NCBI GenBank assembly: GCA_023898685.1
Contig: CP060234.1
Location: 2,108,001-2,172,000, forward strand
Reading direction: 5' to 3'
Length of the DNA stretch: 64,000 nt
Origin: Phycisphaeraceae bacterium
GTDB taxonomy: Bacteria; Planctomycetota; Phycisphaerae; Phycisphaerales; UBA1924
This document shows positions 18,717-32,212 of the stretch, one piece after another. Position numbers and translations under genes: made by a program. Below the pieces are notes generated by a model. That model was not told the origin of the DNA. It was given only the letters and a program-made list of their open reading frames with translations, and searched no databases. Every line of letters begins with the position of its first letter. Within the stretch, counting starts at the first letter, position 1.

Positions 18717-19694
18717 ATGAGGATCACCGGGAGATTGGCGGCGATCGGACTCTGCCTGCTGACCGCAGGGGCGACCGCCTTCGGGTCCGACCTCAAGGTC
18801 GACCCGGAGTTGCCCGCCTACAAGCCGACCCAGGCCGTGGGGGGCGACCTCCGAAGCGTGGGCTCGGACACCATGCTCAACCTCATGCAGCTCTGGGCCG
18901 AGCGATTCCGCGACAAGCACCCGGCGGTGCGGGTCCAGGTCGAGGGCAAGGGCTCGTCGACCGCGCCGCCCGCGCTGCTCGAGAACCAGTCCCAGTTCGG
19001 ACCGATGTCGCGCGAGATGGAGGACGAGGAGGTCGACACGTTCGTCGACAGGTTCGGCTATGAGCCGACTCGCCTCCACGTCGCGATCGACTGCGTCGCG
19101 GTGTACGTCAACAAGGACAACCCGATCGAGTCGCTCAGCCTCGAGCAGCTCAAGCAGATCTTCTCGGTCGCCGGGCCCGACCGCATGACCTGGGGCGACG
19201 TGGGCGTCACCGACCCCGCTTGGCGGACCAAGCCCATCACGCTCACCGGTCGCAACTCCGCCTCGGGCACCTACAAGTACTTCAAGGAAATCGCCTGCGA
19301 CGGCGACGACTACAAGCCGACCGTGCAGGAGAACCCGGGTTCCGCGGGCGTCGTCAACGCCGTCTCCCGCGACCCGTCGGCGATCGGCTATTCGGGCATC
19401 GGCTATCGCACGCCCGACGTCAAGGTCGTGCCGCTCAGCTTCGCGACCGGCGAGACCGCCATCACGCCGGGTGTCGAATCGGCCAACTCGGGTGAGTACC
19501 CCCTCGCCCGGTTCCTCAACCTCTACATGAACATCGACAAGCGCACCCCGCTCGATCCGCTCCGCGAGGAGTTCCTCCGCCTGATCTTCTCGGCCGACGG
19601 CCAGGAAGCGGTGATCAAGGACGGCGCGTTCCCGGTCTCGGCCGACATCGCCCGCAAGGAACTGAAGCGGATCGGCCTCAAGCCCGGTTTCTGA
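18717..19694 (+). CDS. pstS: Phosphate ABC transporter substrate-binding protein PstS
   Basis: The 325-residue protein has a signal peptide (about 1-23). The periplasmic phosphate-binding fold is recognised from 'GSDTMLNLMQLWAERF', 'GKGSSTAPPALLENQ', 'MSREMEDEE' and 'GRNSASGTYKYFKE'. It captures phosphate and hands it to the PstC-PstA permease. An in-frame ATG lies upstream at 18642, but ATG 18717 is chosen because AAAGGAG sits 7 nt before it and the signal peptide starts there. pstC, pstA and pstB follow in the same direction. The family member is of the shorter PstS/SphX type common in marine bacteria. Confidence 0.93.
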   Translation: MRITGRLAAIGLCLLTAGATAFGSDLKVDPELPAYKPTQAVGGDLRSVGSDTMLNLMQLWAERFRDKHPAVRVQVEGKGSSTAPPALLENQSQFGPMSREMEDEEVDTFVDRFGYEPTRLHVAIDCVAVYVNKDNPIESLSLEQLKQIFSVAGPDRMTWGDVGVTDPAWRTKPITLTGRNSASGTYKYFKEIACDGDDYKPTVQENPGSAGVVNAVSRDPSAIGYSGIGYRTPDVKVVPLSFATGETAITPGVESANSGEYPLARFLNLYMNIDKRTPLDPLREEFLRLIFSADGQEAVIKDGAFPVSADIARKELKRIGLKPGF

Positions 19695-19716
19695 CCCCCG
19701 CCCGGAGGCTCGGCGC

Positions 19717-22308
19717 ATGATCTCGCCGGCGGACACCGCAGGGCACGACGCCGCCGCGGGCCGGCGCACGTCCGCGTTGGTGCGCGTGCAGGACAAGCTC
19801 GCCTCGGTCGTGATCACTTCGGGCGGGCTCGTCGTGCTGCTCGCGATGCTGGGCATCTGCGTGTTCCTCGTGGTCAGCGTCGGGCCCCTGTTCGCCGGCG
19901 GGCGCGTCACCGGTGAGGTCTCACGCTTCGACTTCACCGACGGCCCGCCCGGGTGGGTCTCGCTCGATCCCGCGTTCGGGCGCATGGTGACGCTGGGGCA
20001 CGACGGCCGCTTCCGCGTGCGGTCGCTCGACGACGGCCGCGTCCTGGCCGAGGCGCCGGCGCTCGAGGACGGCACGACGCCCGCAGCGATCCGGTTCGAG
20101 GCGGGCGAGGGCTGGCTCACGCTCACCACGGCCGACGGCTCGTTCGCGATCGTGCGCACGGCGCTCTCCTGGAAGCCGATCGACGACGCCCCCGCAAGAG
20201 CGACGCAAGCCCAGGGTCGCGACGCGACAGCAGACGGTCTCAGCCCGGGCGACGAGCCCGACACCTACATCCAGCGTCTCGACGACGGCAGCATCCGGCG
20301 CTGGACGCTCGAGGTCACGCGCCTCGGGCCGTTCGATCTGGGGCCGCGCGCGGTGTCGGCCGATTCACGCGGCAAGACAGCCCGCGAGCGCCAGTTCGCC
20401 GCGCTCGGGCCCGATGGGCCGGTCATCGGTGTGCTCCGCGGGCGCCGGGCCCTGGGGGCCGACACCATCCGTTACCGCGCCTCGCATGACCAGGAGGTGC
20501 CCACCTTGAACGGCCCGGCCCCAGACTGGGTCTTCGCGTCGGGCTCCGGGTCGTGGGTCTACGCCATCTGGCGGCCCGGCGAGATCGCCCTCATCGACCG
20601 CCGCAAGGATCGAAACCAGACCGACCTGCCGCCCGTTGTCCGCGTCGAGACCGCGGCCCCGATCTCCGCCGTCGCGATGGGGCTCGGATCCGAGACGCTG
20701 CTCGTGGGCGACACCGAGGGCGGCGTGTCCACCTGGACCGCCCACGACGGCACGCCCAGGCTCACCCGCCGCCGTGTGTTCGGCTCGGCCGCCGTCACCG
20801 CCATCCGTGCGGGCGATCGCGATCGCACAGTTACCGCCGGCTTCGCCGACGGCTCGGCGGTCATGTACAACACGCTGAGCAACAAGGTGATCGTGAGGCT
20901 GAACGCCAATGGACTGGGTCCGATCGCCTCGATCGCGGCCTCGCCCGATTCGAGCGTCGTGCTCGCGGTCGACGATGCCGGGCACGCGGTCGCGACGGGC
21001 GTCGAGCCCGGGCACACCGAGGCGTCGTTCAGCGCCCTGTTCTCGAAGGTGCAGTACGAGGGATACGACAAACCCGAGTACGTCTACCAGTCCACCGGGT
21101 CGGCCGACGCCGAGCCCAAATTCAGTCTCATCCCCCTGATCTTCGGGACGATCAAGGCGACGGTGGTCTCGATGCTCTTCGCCGCGCCGATCGCGGTGCT
21201 CGCGGCGATCTACTCGAGCGAGTTTCTGCACCGGCGCGCCCGCCGCTTCGCCAAACCCACGATCGAGCTGATGGCGTCGCTGCCCAGCGTCGTGCTTGGG
21301 TTCATGGCGGCGATGGTCATCGCCCCGTTCGTGCGCGACCAGTTGCCCCGTGTCATCGTCTTCGCGGCGACCGGGCCGCTCGTCGTCGTGCTCGCGGCCC
21401 ACGCGTGGCGGCTGATCCCGCGTGACCGGCGCGCCCGCTGGGGGACCGTGGGCCAGTTCGGGCTCATCGCCGTCGCGCTCGCCCTGGGCGTCGTCGCCGC
21501 GATCCCGGCGGGCGGGCTCATCCAGAATCTGCTCTTCAGCCCACCCGATGGCGGCCCGGGTTCGATCCAGTCGTGGCTCAACGGCGATTTCGGCTCGGGC
21601 ACCGCGGGCTGGCTCGTTGCCCTGCTCTTCCCCATCGTCTGCGTTCTGCTCATCCTCGATTCGACCGTCTTCAGCCCCTTCTGGCGGCGCGTCTCGGGCA
21701 TGGGCCCGGGCTGGTGGGCGAATGTGTGCGAGTTGATCCGCCTCCTGCTCAACCTCTCACTGGGGCTGCTGATCGCGTGGACGCTCGGCGCCGCGCTCGA
21801 CGCCGCGGGTTTCGACCCGCGTGACTCCATCTTCGGCCACTTCAGCCAGCGCAACACGCTCGTCGTGGGCATGATCATGGGCGTCGCCGTCATCCCCATC
21901 ATCTACACCATCAGCGAGGACGCGATCCGCGGCGTTCCCGACGCGCTCCGCTCGGCCTCGCTGGGCGTGGGGGCGACGCCCTGGCAGACGGCGATCCGGG
22001 TTGTCCTGCCCGTCGCCGGCAGCGGCATCTTCAGCGCCATCATGATCGGCCTGGGCCGGGCCGTCGGCGAGACGATGATCGTGCTCATGGCCACCGGCAA
22101 CACGCCTGAGATGTCGATGAACATCTTCAGCGGGTTCCGCACGCTCGCCGCCAATATCGCCGTTGAGCTGCCCGAGGCCCCCCGAGCGAGCACCCACTAC
22201 CACGTGCTGTTCCTGTGCGGGCTGGTCCTCTTCGCGATGACGCTCGCAATCAACACCACCGCCGAGGTCGTGCGTCAGCACTTCAGGAAACGGAACGCCG
22301 CCCTATGA
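19717..22308 (+). CDS. pstC: Phosphate ABC transporter permease PstC with large extracytoplasmic domain
   Basis: The 863-residue protein has its first span at about 30-55, then an extracytoplasmic region of roughly 380 residues. That region has repeated beta-propeller-like strands (such as 'GSETLLVGDTEGGVSTWTA'). The permease proper starts near residue 470 ('FSLIPLIFGTIKATVVSML'). The EAA loop that contacts the ATPase is near 'SLGVGATPWQTAIRVVLPVA'. Classic PstC is about 300 residues; an extended form is known in Pseudomonas and relatives. A hydrophobic insertion also separates the first permease helices from the EAA loop. GGAGG lies upstream of the ATG. The stop overlaps pstA (ATGA). Confidence 0.9.
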   Translation: MISPADTAGHDAAAGRRTSALVRVQDKLASVVITSGGLVVLLAMLGICVFLVVSVGPLFAGGRVTGEVSRFDFTDGPPGWVSLDPAFGRMVTLGHDGRFRVRSLDDGRVLAEAPALEDGTTPAAIRFEAGEGWLTLTTADGSFAIVRTALSWKPIDDAPARATQAQGRDATADGLSPGDEPDTYIQRLDDGSIRRWTLEVTRLGPFDLGPRAVSADSRGKTARERQFAALGPDGPVIGVLRGRRALGADTIRYRASHDQEVPTLNGPAPDWVFASGSGSWVYAIWRPGEIALIDRRKDRNQTDLPPVVRVETAAPISAVAMGLGSETLLVGDTEGGVSTWTAHDGTPRLTRRRVFGSAAVTAIRAGDRDRTVTAGFADGSAVMYNTLSNKVIVRLNANGLGPIASIAASPDSSVVLAVDDAGHAVATGVEPGHTEASFSALFSKVQYEGYDKPEYVYQSTGSADAEPKFSLIPLIFGTIKATVVSMLFAAPIAVLAAIYSSEFLHRRARRFAKPTIELMASLPSVVLGFMAAMVIAPFVRDQLPRVIVFAATGPLVVVLAAHAWRLIPRDRRARWGTVGQFGLIAVALALGVVAAIPAGGLIQNLLFSPPDGGPGSIQSWLNGDFGSGTAGWLVALLFPIVCVLLILDSTVFSPFWRRVSGMGPGWWANVCELIRLLLNLSLGLLIAWTLGAALDAAGFDPRDSIFGHFSQRNTLVVGMIMGVAVIPIIYTISEDAIRGVPDALRSASLGVGATPWQTAIRVVLPVAGSGIFSAIMIGLGRAVGETMIVLMATGNTPEMSMNIFSGFRTLAANIAVELPEAPRASTHYHVLFLCGLVLFAMTLAINTTAEVVRQHFRKRNAAL

Positions 22309-24623
22309 CCGGGATCGTCAACGACATCCCCGTGCCGGGCGTCCACCAGCGCCGCTCCACGCCCCCGTCAGCGTTCGGCGAGCCCTCGGTCTGGCTCATG
22401 GGCTCGGCGTTGCTGCTCTGCCTGGGCATGGTCGCGGTGATTATCGTGCTGATCGCCGGGCACGGGTTCTCGACGCTCTGGCCCCGCCCCGTCGATCGCG
22501 TCACGCTCCGCTCCGGCGAGGTGTTCCTGGGCATGCCGATGGGCTCGGAGACCTTCACCCCCAACGAGGAGGAGCAGGCCCGGATCAATGCGCTACTCAA
22601 GGCCGGTGATCTCACCCAAGCCGACACCGCTGGGCCCCGGACGCGATACCGCTTCCGCCTGGGCAATCGTGACCTGGGGCGTGATTCGTTCCGGTGGGTC
22701 CCCGCCTACGAGATCGCCTCGCGCGAGCGGCCCGACGACGCGGTGGTCGTCGAGCGCGACCAGTGGGGAGTGTTCATCGGCGTGCCTGACGCGGTCGTGC
22801 TCCGCCAGGAGATCGAGGAGCCGGCCAACACGCCCTTCGTCGAGTCGTTCGAGGTCCAGACACCAAATGGATCGCACCCCGCGACCCAGCGCGTCCTGAG
22901 TGAGACCGGGGAAACGCGGGTGATTGCCCGCGAGGTGCACGTCGCCCAAGGCCCGGCAGAGACCTCCGAAAAGATCGATGAGCTGATGGGCGCCGCCCGC
23001 GATCGTCGCGACGAGATCGACCGCCTGCTCCGGAACAGGATCCCCGCCGTCCAGGATCGTCTGGCCGAGCTCAACTGGGCCGAGCGGCGCGTCGAGCGGG
23101 CCGCGGGCGATCATGACCCGGCGGGCCCCGTCTGGCTCTGGGCGATCACGACGCTGGCGTGCCTGGGCTCACTCGCGGGTGCCGTCGGAGTCTGGAGGGC
23201 ACTGCCCGAGTCGCGGTCCCGCTCGGTGGCCCTGCTGGCGATCGCGGTGCTCGCCTGCGGTACCGGGCTGCACGCCGTGCTCGAGAGGCCCTTCCTGCGG
23301 GGCACGCTGACCGAGCAGCAGGCCCAGGTCCGACTCGACAAGATCGCCTTCGATAGCTCGGTGGCCGAGGATGAGCGCGAAACCCTGCTGAGCCGGATCA
23401 AGGACCTCGAGCAGCGCGACGACACCGTCCGCGTCGAGATCGTCGACCCGGGGCTCGACCGCTTCGCCCCGGTCGCCCAGACCAAGCCCGAAGAGCCGAT
23501 GCGGCTCTCGCAGGCCCGGCGCGTGATCCACGCCAACACGCTCGGCCCTCTGGGTCGTGTGCGCCTCTACCTCGCCCGCTGGGGCGACTTCCTCTCGAGG
23601 CCCCCGGGCGAGAGCCCGGGCGAGGGGGGCGTGTTCCCAGTCATCGTGGGCACGGTTGTGCTCACGATGCTGCTGACCGTCAGCGTCGTGCCGCTGGGCG
23701 TCATCGCGGCGATCTACCTCCGTGAATACGCGAGCCAGGGCGTGGTGACGAGCGTGATCCGTATCGCGATCAACAACCTCGCGGGCGTGCCCAGCATCGT
23801 CTACGGCATGTTCGGCCTGGGCTTCTTCTGCTACACAATGGGCGGGTATATCGACGGCGGACCCGGCGCCGCGGCCCTGCCCCGCACGCCCTGGTGGTTG
23901 CTGATCGCGGGTCTGGGTGGCCTGGTCGTGCTCGCGGGCCTGCTCGGTGCCGGGGCGTCGACACCCGGTGTGCTCTCGGGTGGTCGATCGCTCTCCGCCC
24001 GGCTGGTGCGCTCCGCGACGTGGGGCCTGTGGATGGGGGCCGTGGGCTTGGCGATCTACCTCGCCTGGCGGACACCCTACTTCCATGGCTTCTTCGCCGA
24101 GAAGCTGCCCGAACAGCCCACGTTTGGGGCCCGGGGCATCCTCTGGGCCGCGTTCACGCTGGCGCTGCTCACGCTGCCGGTCGTGATTGTCGCGACCGAG
24201 GAGGCGATCGCCGCGGTGCCCGGGTCGATGCGCGAGGGCAGCCTGGGCTGCGGGGCGAGCCGGTGGCAGACGATCCGGCGGATCGTCCTGCCCGCCTCGA
24301 TGCCGGGCGTGCTCACCGGGGCGATCCTCGCGATGGCCCGCGGGGCGGGCGAGGTCGCGCCCCTGATGCTCGTCGGCGCGGTCAACCTGGCGCCCGCGTC
24401 GCCCGTGACCGCGACGCCCCCGTTCCTGCACGGCGATCGGACGTTCATGCACCTCGGTTTCCACATCTACAACCTGGGCTTCCAGAGCCCCGACGCCGAG
24501 GCCGCCAGGCCCCTGGTGTGGACCACCACGCTGCTGCTGGTGGCGATCGTGCTCGTGCTCAATCTGGCGGCGATGGTGATCCGGGCCCGGCTGACGGGAC
24601 GGCGAGGAGGCGGCGGGCTATGA
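22305..24623 (+). CDS. pstA: Phosphate ABC transporter permease PstA with extended N-terminal region
   Basis: The 772-residue protein starts at the ATG that overlaps the pstC stop; an upstream in-frame ATG at 22215 lies inside pstC and is rejected. One span lies at about 25-50, then an extracytoplasmic segment of about 220 residues and two more spans. The permease domain starts near 'VFPVIVGTVVLTMLLTVSVV', with 'NNLAGVPSIVYGMFGLGFF' and the EAA loop 'SLGCGASRWQTIRRIVLPAS'. A hydrophobic insertion of about 100 residues interrupts the permease domain, as in the partner PstC. It forms the channel with PstC and takes phosphate from PstS. The stop overlaps the pstB start. Confidence 0.9.
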   Translation: MTGIVNDIPVPGVHQRRSTPPSAFGEPSVWLMGSALLLCLGMVAVIIVLIAGHGFSTLWPRPVDRVTLRSGEVFLGMPMGSETFTPNEEEQARINALLKAGDLTQADTAGPRTRYRFRLGNRDLGRDSFRWVPAYEIASRERPDDAVVVERDQWGVFIGVPDAVVLRQEIEEPANTPFVESFEVQTPNGSHPATQRVLSETGETRVIAREVHVAQGPAETSEKIDELMGAARDRRDEIDRLLRNRIPAVQDRLAELNWAERRVERAAGDHDPAGPVWLWAITTLACLGSLAGAVGVWRALPESRSRSVALLAIAVLACGTGLHAVLERPFLRGTLTEQQAQVRLDKIAFDSSVAEDERETLLSRIKDLEQRDDTVRVEIVDPGLDRFAPVAQTKPEEPMRLSQARRVIHANTLGPLGRVRLYLARWGDFLSRPPGESPGEGGVFPVIVGTVVLTMLLTVSVVPLGVIAAIYLREYASQGVVTSVIRIAINNLAGVPSIVYGMFGLGFFCYTMGGYIDGGPGAAALPRTPWWLLIAGLGGLVVLAGLLGAGASTPGVLSGGRSLSARLVRSATWGLWMGAVGLAIYLAWRTPYFHGFFAEKLPEQPTFGARGILWAAFTLALLTLPVVIVATEEAIAAVPGSMREGSLGCGASRWQTIRRIVLPASMPGVLTGAILAMARGAGEVAPLMLVGAVNLAPASPVTATPPFLHGDRTFMHLGFHIYNLGFQSPDAEAARPLVWTTTLLLVAIVLVLNLAAMVIRARLTGRRGGGGL

Positions 24624-25552
24624 ATGGGTCCAACGGGGTCGTCAGCGCGATCGAACCGATCGGAGCGAGCGAAGTGGAACCGAAGGGCATCGCCGAAGAG
24701 CCCAAGCCGAGCGGCAGGAAGCGCCAGGGGTCTGTCCTCGACGCGATCAGGCGAGGCGAGCCCACCAAGGCGACGGTCCATCCCGAGGTGCTCACCGAGG
24801 ACGCGGTCATCGAGATCGAGGCGTTCTCGCTCTGGTACGGGTCGAGCCGAGCCCTCTTCGATGTCTCCATGCCGATCTCACGCGGCAAGGTCACCGCCCT
24901 CATCGGCCCATCGGGCTGCGGCAAGAGCACCCTGCTGCGGAGCGTCAACCGCCTCAACGACCTCATCGACGGCGTCCGCGTCGACGGGCGGATGCTGCTC
25001 AACGGCGCCCCGCTTTACGCGCCACACGTCGACGTCATCGACCTCCGCAAGCGCCTCGGCATGGTCTTCCAGAAGCCCAACCCCTTCCCCATGTCTATCT
25101 TCGAGAACGTCGTCTATCCCCTGCGCATCGACGGCGTGCGTAAGAAGTCGGTCCTCCGTGACGCCTGCGAGCGGGCCCTCCGCGGCGCGGCCCTCTGGGA
25201 AGAGGTCAAGGACCGCCTCGCCGCCCCGGCCCTGGGCCTGTCGGGCGGGCAGCAGCAGCGGCTGTGCATCGCCCGGGCGATCGTTTCAGATCCAGAGGTC
25301 CTGTTGCTCGACGAGCCCTGCTCGGCTCTCGACCCCATCGCCACCCAGCGCGTCGAGGAGCTGATCGCGGAGATCTCCGAGCGTTATTCGGTCCTCATCG
25401 TGACCCACAACATGCAGCAGGCCGCCCGCGTCAGCCGCTACACCGCCTTCATGTACCTGGGCCACCTCGTCGAGTACGGCCCGACCGAGGCGATCTTCGG
25501 CAACCCGAAGCTCAGGGAAACGGAGCAATACGTCACCGGCCGATTCGGGTGA
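24620..25552 (+). CDS. pstB: Phosphate ABC transporter ATP-binding protein PstB
   Basis: The 310-residue protein has a Walker A motif GPSGCGKST at residues 96-104, a signature 'LSGGQQQRL', Walker B 'VLLLDEPCSALDP', and the PstB-typical 'FQKPNPFPMSIFENV'. It powers phosphate import through PstC-PstA. An N-terminal extension of about 60 residues precedes the ABC domain; PstB is usually about 260 residues. The ATG overlaps the pstA stop. No phoU follows, which is unusual for a pst operon; the next gene is sucA after a 148-bp gap. Confidence 0.95.
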   Translation: MNGSNGVVSAIEPIGASEVEPKGIAEEPKPSGRKRQGSVLDAIRRGEPTKATVHPEVLTEDAVIEIEAFSLWYGSSRALFDVSMPISRGKVTALIGPSGCGKSTLLRSVNRLNDLIDGVRVDGRMLLNGAPLYAPHVDVIDLRKRLGMVFQKPNPFPMSIFENVVYPLRIDGVRKKSVLRDACERALRGAALWEEVKDRLAAPALGLSGGQQQRLCIARAIVSDPEVLLLDEPCSALDPIATQRVEELIAEISERYSVLIVTHNMQQAARVSRYTAFMYLGHLVEYGPTEAIFGNPKLRETEQYVTGRFG

Positions 25553-25700
25553 TCGTTCGGCCCCGATTCGCGGACGAAACACGAGCAAGGCGTTCGGACG
25601 ACCGATAGACCCGGGTACTATCCCGTTGTATCGATGTCCGCCGCGCGCCGGACCGGCCTGGGGGTCGGATCCGCGCACGGCCAAGTACCGATCAAGCGAC

Positions 25701-28673
<2,973 letters not shown>

Positions 28674-28718
28674 ACCGCCCCGCCCGGGAACAGGGCGCGA
28701 GAAGGACACGAGGCGAGC

Positions 28719-30083
<1,365 letters not shown>

Positions 30084-30107
30084 TCGCTTCGCGGGAAAGG
30101 TGGATGG

Positions 30108-30392
30108 GTGCGCCAGCTCGTCGCCGTCATCCTCATCGGCGTCGGCGCCCTGCTCGCCAGCTACGGCCTCGTCGGAGCCGTGACCGAGCTGGGATCGCTC
30201 TACACGCAGGTCTCCGACGATCCGCTCGCCGAGCCCGCCGTCCCGGAACACGAGCGCCCCGCCCGAATCCTGCATAAGGCCGCGTTCGGCGGTGTCGGCG
30301 TGCTGTCGTTAGGGCTCGGCACCTTCCTGCTCAAGTCGAGCCGGCGCAAGCGCGAGACCGAAACGCCCGATCGCACCGGCCGATCGCCCTGA
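30108..30392 (+). CDS. Small two-span membrane protein, hypothetical
   Basis: The 94-residue protein starts with GTG, with AAAGG about 8-10 nt upstream. Two hydrophobic helices are visible, at about 3-28 (LVAVILIGVGALLASYGLVG) and about 56-75, with a short acidic loop between them and a basic C-terminus. I recognise no family. It lies 24 bp after sucB in the same direction and could be co-transcribed. It ends 10 bp from the convergent YHS gene. Confidence 0.65.
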   Translation: MRQLVAVILIGVGALLASYGLVGAVTELGSLYTQVSDDPLAEPAVPEHERPARILHKAAFGGVGVLSLGLGTFLLKSSRRKRETETPDRTGRSP

Positions 30393-30401
30393 TCGCTCCG
30401 G

Positions 30402-30986
30402 TCACGGCTTGTCGGTCGGCTCCGCGTCCTCGGGCTTCTTCGGCGGTCGCTCCCCCGTCTCCTTGTTCCACCACGCATCGGCAAGAGGCTCGAGCGTGGC
30501 GGGCCCCTCCTTCACCCACAGCTTGTTCGTGTCGGTGAACAGGTCGACGTAAAAGAGCATCAGCCGCCCATGCTCGATGCGGAACGACTTCGGGCTCGGC
30601 TTCGTGTACTTCTCCTTGGCGGCGGCGTAGGCGCACCAGCCCCCGAACGCGGGCTCATACTTCTCAGGGTGCTCCTTGAACAGGTCGCGGTTGGCCGCGG
30701 TGATGAATCGGTAGACGACGCCGTTGTAGGTGAGCTCGATCTTCTCGCTTCCCTTGGCCGCCTTGCCCTTGTGTTCCTTCGCATCGCCCTCCGGGAAGTA
30801 GGCCACCGGGTCGTACCCCTGAAGCCCCAGCGTCATTTCCACGAGCTGGTACTTCTTCAGGCGGACCTTTTGCCAGTCGGTCTCAGACATGTGTTCGGGC
30901 GGGAGCGCCAGCGCCCGCGACGAGGCGAAGAGGCCCAGGCACAACGCGGCAAGCGTCGCGGCGCGTCCGGCGGTCGATCGTGGCAT
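30402..30986 (-). CDS. Exported YHS-domain protein
   Basis: The 194-residue protein has a signal peptide (about 1-27, ALA|L). The core 'GYDPVAYFPEGDAKEHKG...YNGVVYRFITAANRDLFKEHPEKYEPAFGGWCAYA' (about 57-120) is a YHS domain, a short fold found in metal-handling and copper-related proteins, often as an exported stand-alone domain. The C-terminal part 'LFYVDLFTDTNKLWVKE' is typical of exported YHS proteins in planctomycetes and proteobacteria. It may bind a metal through its Cys/His residues; no substrate can be given. The gene is monocistronic and convergent with the preceding small gene. Confidence 0.8.
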   Translation of the reverse strand: MPRSTAGRAATLAALCLGLFASSRALALPPEHMSETDWQKVRLKKYQLVEMTLGLQGYDPVAYFPEGDAKEHKGKAAKGSEKIELTYNGVVYRFITAANRDLFKEHPEKYEPAFGGWCAYAAAKEKYTKPSPKSFRIEHGRLMLFYVDLFTDTNKLWVKEGPATLEPLADAWWNKETGERPPKKPEDAEPTDKP

Positions 30987-31095
30987 CGGGTGTCCCTTTC
31001 ACACGCCGCGGCGTGCGACGCAGCAAGCGATCACGCTCGCCGACTCGATTATTCCGGTTCGATCCGAACACCGCGATTCCGCTCGCGCCCGCCGG

Positions 31096-31449
31096 TTACC
31101 CGGACGCCGCGGCGGCAGCGGCGGCCTGCTGCTGAGCCTGCATGGCCGCCACGATCGCGGCGTTCGAGCCCCCGCTTCCCATCATCGTCGCGACGATCGG
31201 CAGGCTGTTGCCGCCTCCCGGCACCTTGATCGACCAGAGGATCTGTCCACTGATCGGGTCGAGGCAGGTCAGCCGGCCCGTGCGCGTCGCGTAGACGCCC
31301 GTGGGGTCGGCCACGAGCGTCATGAAGCCCGAATTGAACCACCCGCTCCCGGGCACCTCGGTCGTCCACAGCACGTCGCCCGTCCCCCCGTCCACGGCGG
31401 AGACCCAGCGCTTGGCGGCGACAAAGACGAGGTTCTCGATCTCGGTCAC
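31096..31449 (-). CDS. Short PQQ-repeat (beta-propeller-like) protein
   Basis: The 117-residue protein has two PQQ/WD-like blades, 'VSAVDGGTGDVLWTTEVPGSG' followed by 'LTCLDPISGQILWSIKVPGGG', and then a Gln/Ala-rich C-terminus. GTG 31449 is chosen over an upstream ATG because GAGGAGGG lies just upstream. There is no signal peptide. Two blades cannot close a propeller alone, so it either oligomerises or is a fragment of a longer ancestral protein. It is divergent from the CoA-transferase gene, with 97 bp between the starts. Confidence 0.62.
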   Translation of the reverse strand: MTEIENLVFVAAKRWVSAVDGGTGDVLWTTEVPGSGWFNSGFMTLVADPTGVYATRTGRLTCLDPISGQILWSIKVPGGGNSLPIVATMMGSGGSNAAIVAAMQAQQQAAAAAAASG

Positions 31450-31546
31450 GGCGGACCCTCCTCGCGGCGCAGACCGCCCGCGTCCGGAGTGTATTCGGAA
31501 CGCCGCCCGCGAAATGTCGCCCCCGCACGCCGGGTACACTGTCGAC

Positions 31547-32209
31547 ATGCCGATGACACGTGACCAGATCGCCAGCCGGGCCGCCCTCGAACTCCGGGAC
31601 GGCTATGTCGTCAACCTGGGCATCGGGATGCCGACGCTCGTCGCCAACTACATCCCGGAGGGGATGGACGTCTGGCTCCAGTCGGAGAACGGGCTGCTGG
31701 GCATCGGGCCATTCCCGATCGACGCCGAGGTCGACGCCGACCTGATCAACGCCGGCAAGCAGACGGTGACGGCGAGAACGGGGTCGAGCTTCTTCTCGAG
31801 TTCCGACTCGTTCGGCATGATCCGGGGCGGGCACATCGACATGTGCATCCTCGGCGCGATGCAGCTCAGCGAGGAGGGCGACATCGCCAACTGGATGATC
31901 CCGGGCAAGATGGTCAAGGGCATGGGCGGCGCGATGGACCTCGTCGCGGGCGTGCGCAAGGTCATCGTCGTGATGGAGCACTGCTCGAAGAAGGGCGAGG
32001 CGAAGCTGGTCAAGGAATGCTCGCTCCCGCTCACGGGCAAGGCGTGCATCGACATGGTCATCACCGACCTCTGCGTGCTCGAGATGGAGCCCGTACGCCG
32101 CCGCTTCCGCCTCACCGAACTCGCCCCGGGCGTCACCGCCGACGAGGTGGTCGCCAAGACCGAGGCGGAGTTGATTGTCGACGGCGAGCCCGTCGTGGTC
32201 GGGGTGTGA
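31547..32209 (+). CDS. scoB: CoA transferase family protein, subunit B (3-oxoacid CoA-transferase type)
   Basis: The 220-residue protein matches the beta subunit of family I CoA transferases (ScoB/AtoA/PcaJ). Visible motifs are 'GYVVNLGIGMPTLVANYIP', the catalytic-glutamate motif 'SENGLLGIGP', and 'GGHIDMCILGAMQ'. The enzyme moves CoA between succinyl-CoA and a 3-oxoacid through a glutamyl-CoA intermediate. The length is normal for the B subunit, but no A subunit (ScoA/AtoD) lies beside it, so the partner must be encoded elsewhere. ATG 31553 is an alternative start six bases on. Confidence 0.9.
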   Translation: MPMTRDQIASRAALELRDGYVVNLGIGMPTLVANYIPEGMDVWLQSENGLLGIGPFPIDAEVDADLINAGKQTVTARTGSSFFSSSDSFGMIRGGHIDMCILGAMQLSEEGDIANWMIPGKMVKGMGGAMDLVAGVRKVIVVMEHCSKKGEAKLVKECSLPLTGKACIDMVITDLCVLEMEPVRRRFRLTELAPGVTADEVVAKTEAELIVDGEPVVVGV

Positions 32210-32212
32210 TGG

